Part shown: piece after piece, positions 61,875-64,000 of the stretch | Layout of the letters: each line of letters begins with the position of its first letter | Position numbering within the stretch: the stretch's first letter is position 1 | Assembly: GCA_963668605.1 (NCBI GenBank) | Contig: OY764903.1 | Location: forward strand, 6,820,001 to 6,884,000 | DNA length: 64,000 bases | Origin: G963668605 sp963668605 | GTDB lineage: Bacteria; Acidobacteriota; Terriglobia; Bryobacterales; Bryobacteraceae | Direction: 5' to 3' | Position numbers and translations under genes: made by a program | The notes under the pieces: model-generated | Database searches by the model: none | What the model was told of the DNA's origin: nothing | The model's input: only the letters and a program-made list of their open reading frames with translations

Positions 61875-62255
61875 GCTCCCGACGCAGCTTCGAAACTCCC
61901 CTTCTGCTTAACGCCCGGGAGAAACCGTCTTTGGAAGAATTCTCTATTTTCATTCCGTAATAGCGATCCTCTTGGGGAACCGGCCAAACGTCACTTATTG
62001 CTGTTGGAGTTACGGGCATAGCCCAGTCTGGATTCGAACGGGCCGAGCTATGCAATTAGAAACAGACGCTCCGCCCGGTTCTCCATGGCCGGTGCTGATC
62101 GCCCACAACGGGTGTCCCGGCCGCGTGCCTGATTGCTGGTGCTATTGGCTGTTATCGCCAGCGATCCTCCGGCGACGTTCTTGCTGGCACTTCTCCGAGA
62201 TGGCGACTTTACGGGAATCGGCTCGCTTGATATTTGAAGAACGCCATGTGGCAGT

Positions 62256-64000
62256 TCACGGCTTGATCGCCATGGTCGCGTCAACCTGACTATTAAGCCC
62301 GCCGACCTCGACGACGATTCGAACGATCAATGGTGGCTTGTAATTAACGTACGGTGGCTGATTGAAATATGGCACGCGTGCTCGGATGACCGTCATCCCG
62401 TCCAGGGTAGTCGCGACCCCTGCACTCGACAGTTCATTGAAATGAACGTTGATCGGTACGCCGTATAACTGATTGCCTGCGCCATTCACGGCGATACTGA
62501 TCAGAGCGCCATGCCAGGCTGGGTTCTCGGAGGAATTCGGCGTGCCATCTTCGTTGAAGATGATCGCGTGGCCAACTCCGGTGCCATCGACAGTGAATAG
62601 ACCTGGTGCATGAGGGGCTGTGGGTAGGACGACCGGGCTCGTTCGGCCGCCGTCGTACTCCACTTCGACGCTGGCTTGGGGATTGGCATCGATCCAGTCC
62701 GGCATCGTAACGGTCCCGTCTTCGGAGGTAGAAAGTGCAACGCCCTCGACGAGAACGCGAGCAGTCGACGAAATTCCGACGGTCTTTACGATCACTCGTT
62801 CGCCTGGGGCAAGGGGAGCAGCGGCCTGGCTCGCGGCATTCCACACGGAATCGATGTGGGTGGAATCCACCTGGAGATCGTCAAGGCGTAGAACCACTAC
62901 GTCAGAATTCGACTTTCCGCCTCCATACGTGTGTCCCGCCACGACAACATTTCCGGCGGCGTCCAGAGTGATTGCCTTGACTTCGAAAGACCGCAAGTCT
63001 CCGACAAACGTGGAGAAGAGCAGGTCGGTCGCACCAGGGTTGAACATGGAGACAAATCCTCCGGCAGACTCGAAGGCGCCCATCAGCGGCGAGCGTGTTG
63101 GGAAGCGATGGGATGCCGTCCCACCGGCAACGATGGGGCGACCCGCTGCGTCTACGGCAACAGCATTAGCGGTATCGGTGTTCTCTCCACGCAGGCAGGT
63201 GGAGAAAACGATCGCCGAGGAATCCGGATTCAGACCAGCGACGAAAGCATGACTGGAATTGGTGTAGGACGGAGCGTCCGAGTGAGGTTGAAAAGCGTCG
63301 GTGTTGGTGTAAAAGTCCGACCCACAGCCGGAGGTTCCTGCGAAGACGAAGTTGCCATTCGAGTCGAGGGCCCCACTCTTGATTGTGGCGTGACCCATTC
63401 CCATGGCGAATTCGAGTTCGCCAGAGGCCCTGAATTTCCAAATCGTGTTGCCGCCGGCAACATACAAGCCTCCGTCCAGGTGCGAGAGCAGCACATCCGG
63501 AGACGGAACACCGGCGTAACGGAACTGGAGAGGGGCACCGGAGAAATCGACAGTGTAGATCGAAGAATCAGTCAGTGTATAGCATTGTGGCGGATGGTCA
63601 AGGATTACAACGTGGCAAATCATGTGCGAATGGTAGAGGCCCAACTGCATGCCTCTTTTGGAATCGAAGGCTAATGATTTGGGACGCAATTGTTCCGAGC
63701 CTGTGGGATAACCGTTCATAGTCAGCGTGCTTTCGACTCTCGTCAAATCGCCCGTGAGCTTGGAAACAAAAATATAATTCGGCCAGCCTCCGGCTTGGAC
63801 GTCTGCGAAATAGGCCGATGTAGTGGTTCCGGCGACATAAACAGCCCCGGAGGCATCCAAGGCAAGCGCGACGGGGGCATCATCATCCAGACCGCCCAAA
63901 TACGCCGCCGCCATTAGATTGCCCGATCGATCCAGCTTGGCGACAAACACATCGGACGTTCTTTTCGCACTGAGAAAGACAGAGGTCGGTCCGCCATCCG
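62256..64000 (-). CDS. SBBP-type beta-propeller protein with TIGR03437 domain, C-terminal part
   Basis: The frame is open to the window edge, so the N-terminus is missing; 581 codons are present. Repeats of the SBBP kind occur along the first 370 residues: VFVAKLDRSGNLMAAAYLGG, ALALDASGAVYVAGTTTSAY, AVAVDAAGRPIVAGGTASHR and AITLDAAGNVVVAGHTYGGG. From about SVWNAASQAAAPLAPGERVI to the end lies a TIGR03437 Ig-like domain (RARVPYFNQPPYVNYKPPL). Such proteins are large, secreted and often cell-surface; function unknown. Convergent with the small ORF region at 61.6 kb. Confidence 0.85.
   Translation of the reverse strand, partial: DGGPTSVFLSAKRTSDVFVAKLDRSGNLMAAAYLGGLDDDAPVALALDASGAVYVAGTTTSAYFADVQAGGWPNYIFVSKLTGDLTRVESTLTMNGYPTGSEQLRPKSLAFDSKRGMQLGLYHSHMICHVVILDHPPQCYTLTDSSIYTVDFSGAPLQFRYAGVPSPDVLLSHLDGGLYVAGGNTIWKFRASGELEFAMGMGHATIKSGALDSNGNFVFAGTSGCGSDFYTNTDAFQPHSDAPSYTNSSHAFVAGLNPDSSAIVFSTCLRGENTDTANAVAVDAAGRPIVAGGTASHRFPTRSPLMGAFESAGGFVSMFNPGATDLLFSTFVGDLRSFEVKAITLDAAGNVVVAGHTYGGGKSNSDVVVLRLDDLQVDSTHIDSVWNAASQAAAPLAPGERVIVKTVGISSTARVLVEGVALSTSEDGTVTMPDWIDANPQASVEVEYDGGRTSPVVLPTAPHAPGLFTVDGTGVGHAIIFNEDGTPNSSENPAWHGALISIAVNGAGNQLYGVPINVHFNELSSAGVATTLDGMTVIRARVPYFNQPPYVNYKPPLIVRIVVEVGGLNSQVDATMAIKP

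Noticed and set aside
61980..62055. tRNA-like T-arm (GGATTCGAAC) near 62031
   Set aside because: No acceptor, D or anticodon arms can be folded around it on either strand.
1..64000. CRISPR arrays, rRNA genes, origins of replication, toxin-antitoxin or restriction systems
   Set aside because: Looked for regular direct repeats, conserved RNA segments and typical gene families on both strands; none found.

Overview
The window looks like a chromosomal segment of an Acidobacterium of the Bryobacterales/Solibacter type. This is inferred from gene content, because there is no rRNA or other marker gene. The content fits that group: very large Oar-like TonB-dependent receptors with a carboxypeptidase-regulatory N-domain, many twin-arginine secreted sulfatases and glycosidases, C-terminal TIGR03437-type Ig-like domains, Gfo/Idh/MocA oxidoreductases with export signals, and many decayed insertion sequences.

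Layout. 1-4.4 kb (minus strand): two GH99/GH71-like glycosidases, an internally deleted TonB receptor and the start of a sulfatase, spaced like an operon. 4.6-5.1 kb: a deletion derivative of an integrase-type IS. 5.4-11.4 kb (plus): exported nitrilase-type amidohydrolase, beta-helix protein, BD-FAE-type esterase and a dienelactone-hydrolase-like enzyme. 11.4-13.1 kb: nested IS debris. 13.2-18.9 kb (minus): intact TonB receptor, transposase relic, Gfo/Idh/MocA protein. 19.0-20.1 kb: a complete IS630 element with a probable -1 frameshift. 20.1-25.3 kb: truncated GntR regulator, a 650-aa secreted protein of unknown fold and two coupled sulfatases. 25.5-30.0 kb (plus): sugar isomerase-like protein and a second intact receptor. 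30.0-30.8 kb: three small ORFs or remnants. 31.0-33.0 kb: complete IS1634-type element. 33.1-37.8 kb: GH51 arabinofuranosidase, sulfatase and a GH43-like protein. 37.6-38.6 kb: IS and gene debris. 38.7-48.2 kb (minus): clan-A glycosidase and two intact receptors. 48.4-51.9 kb: deletion-derivative IS, receptor fragment, sulfatase, oxidoreductase scraps and a dead IS200. 52.0-53.6 kb (plus): compact marR-DUF4405-methyltransferase operon. 54.4-61.6 kb: TIGR03437 protein, TIM-barrel glycosidase-like protein, GH29 fucosidase and a divergently transcribed enolase-superfamily dehydratase. 62.3-64.0 kb: C-terminal part of an SBBP/TIGR03437 beta-propeller protein.

How the genes could work together (inference): TonB receptors take up large ligands across the outer membrane. 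Exported sulfatases remove sulfate esters, and GH29, GH51, GH43-like, GH99-like and clan-A enzymes cut a fucose-, arabinose- or xylose- and mannose-containing glycan. The dehydratase, isomerase-like and dehydrogenase-like proteins would process released sugars. No SusD homologue, sulfatase-maturating enzyme or dedicated sugar transporter is visible.

The clearest structural theme is decay by internal deletion. Several transposases, one receptor and one GntR regulator keep recognisable N- and C-terminal ends but have lost the middle. Two of the IS derivatives keep both terminal inverted repeats and so look like short non-autonomous elements.
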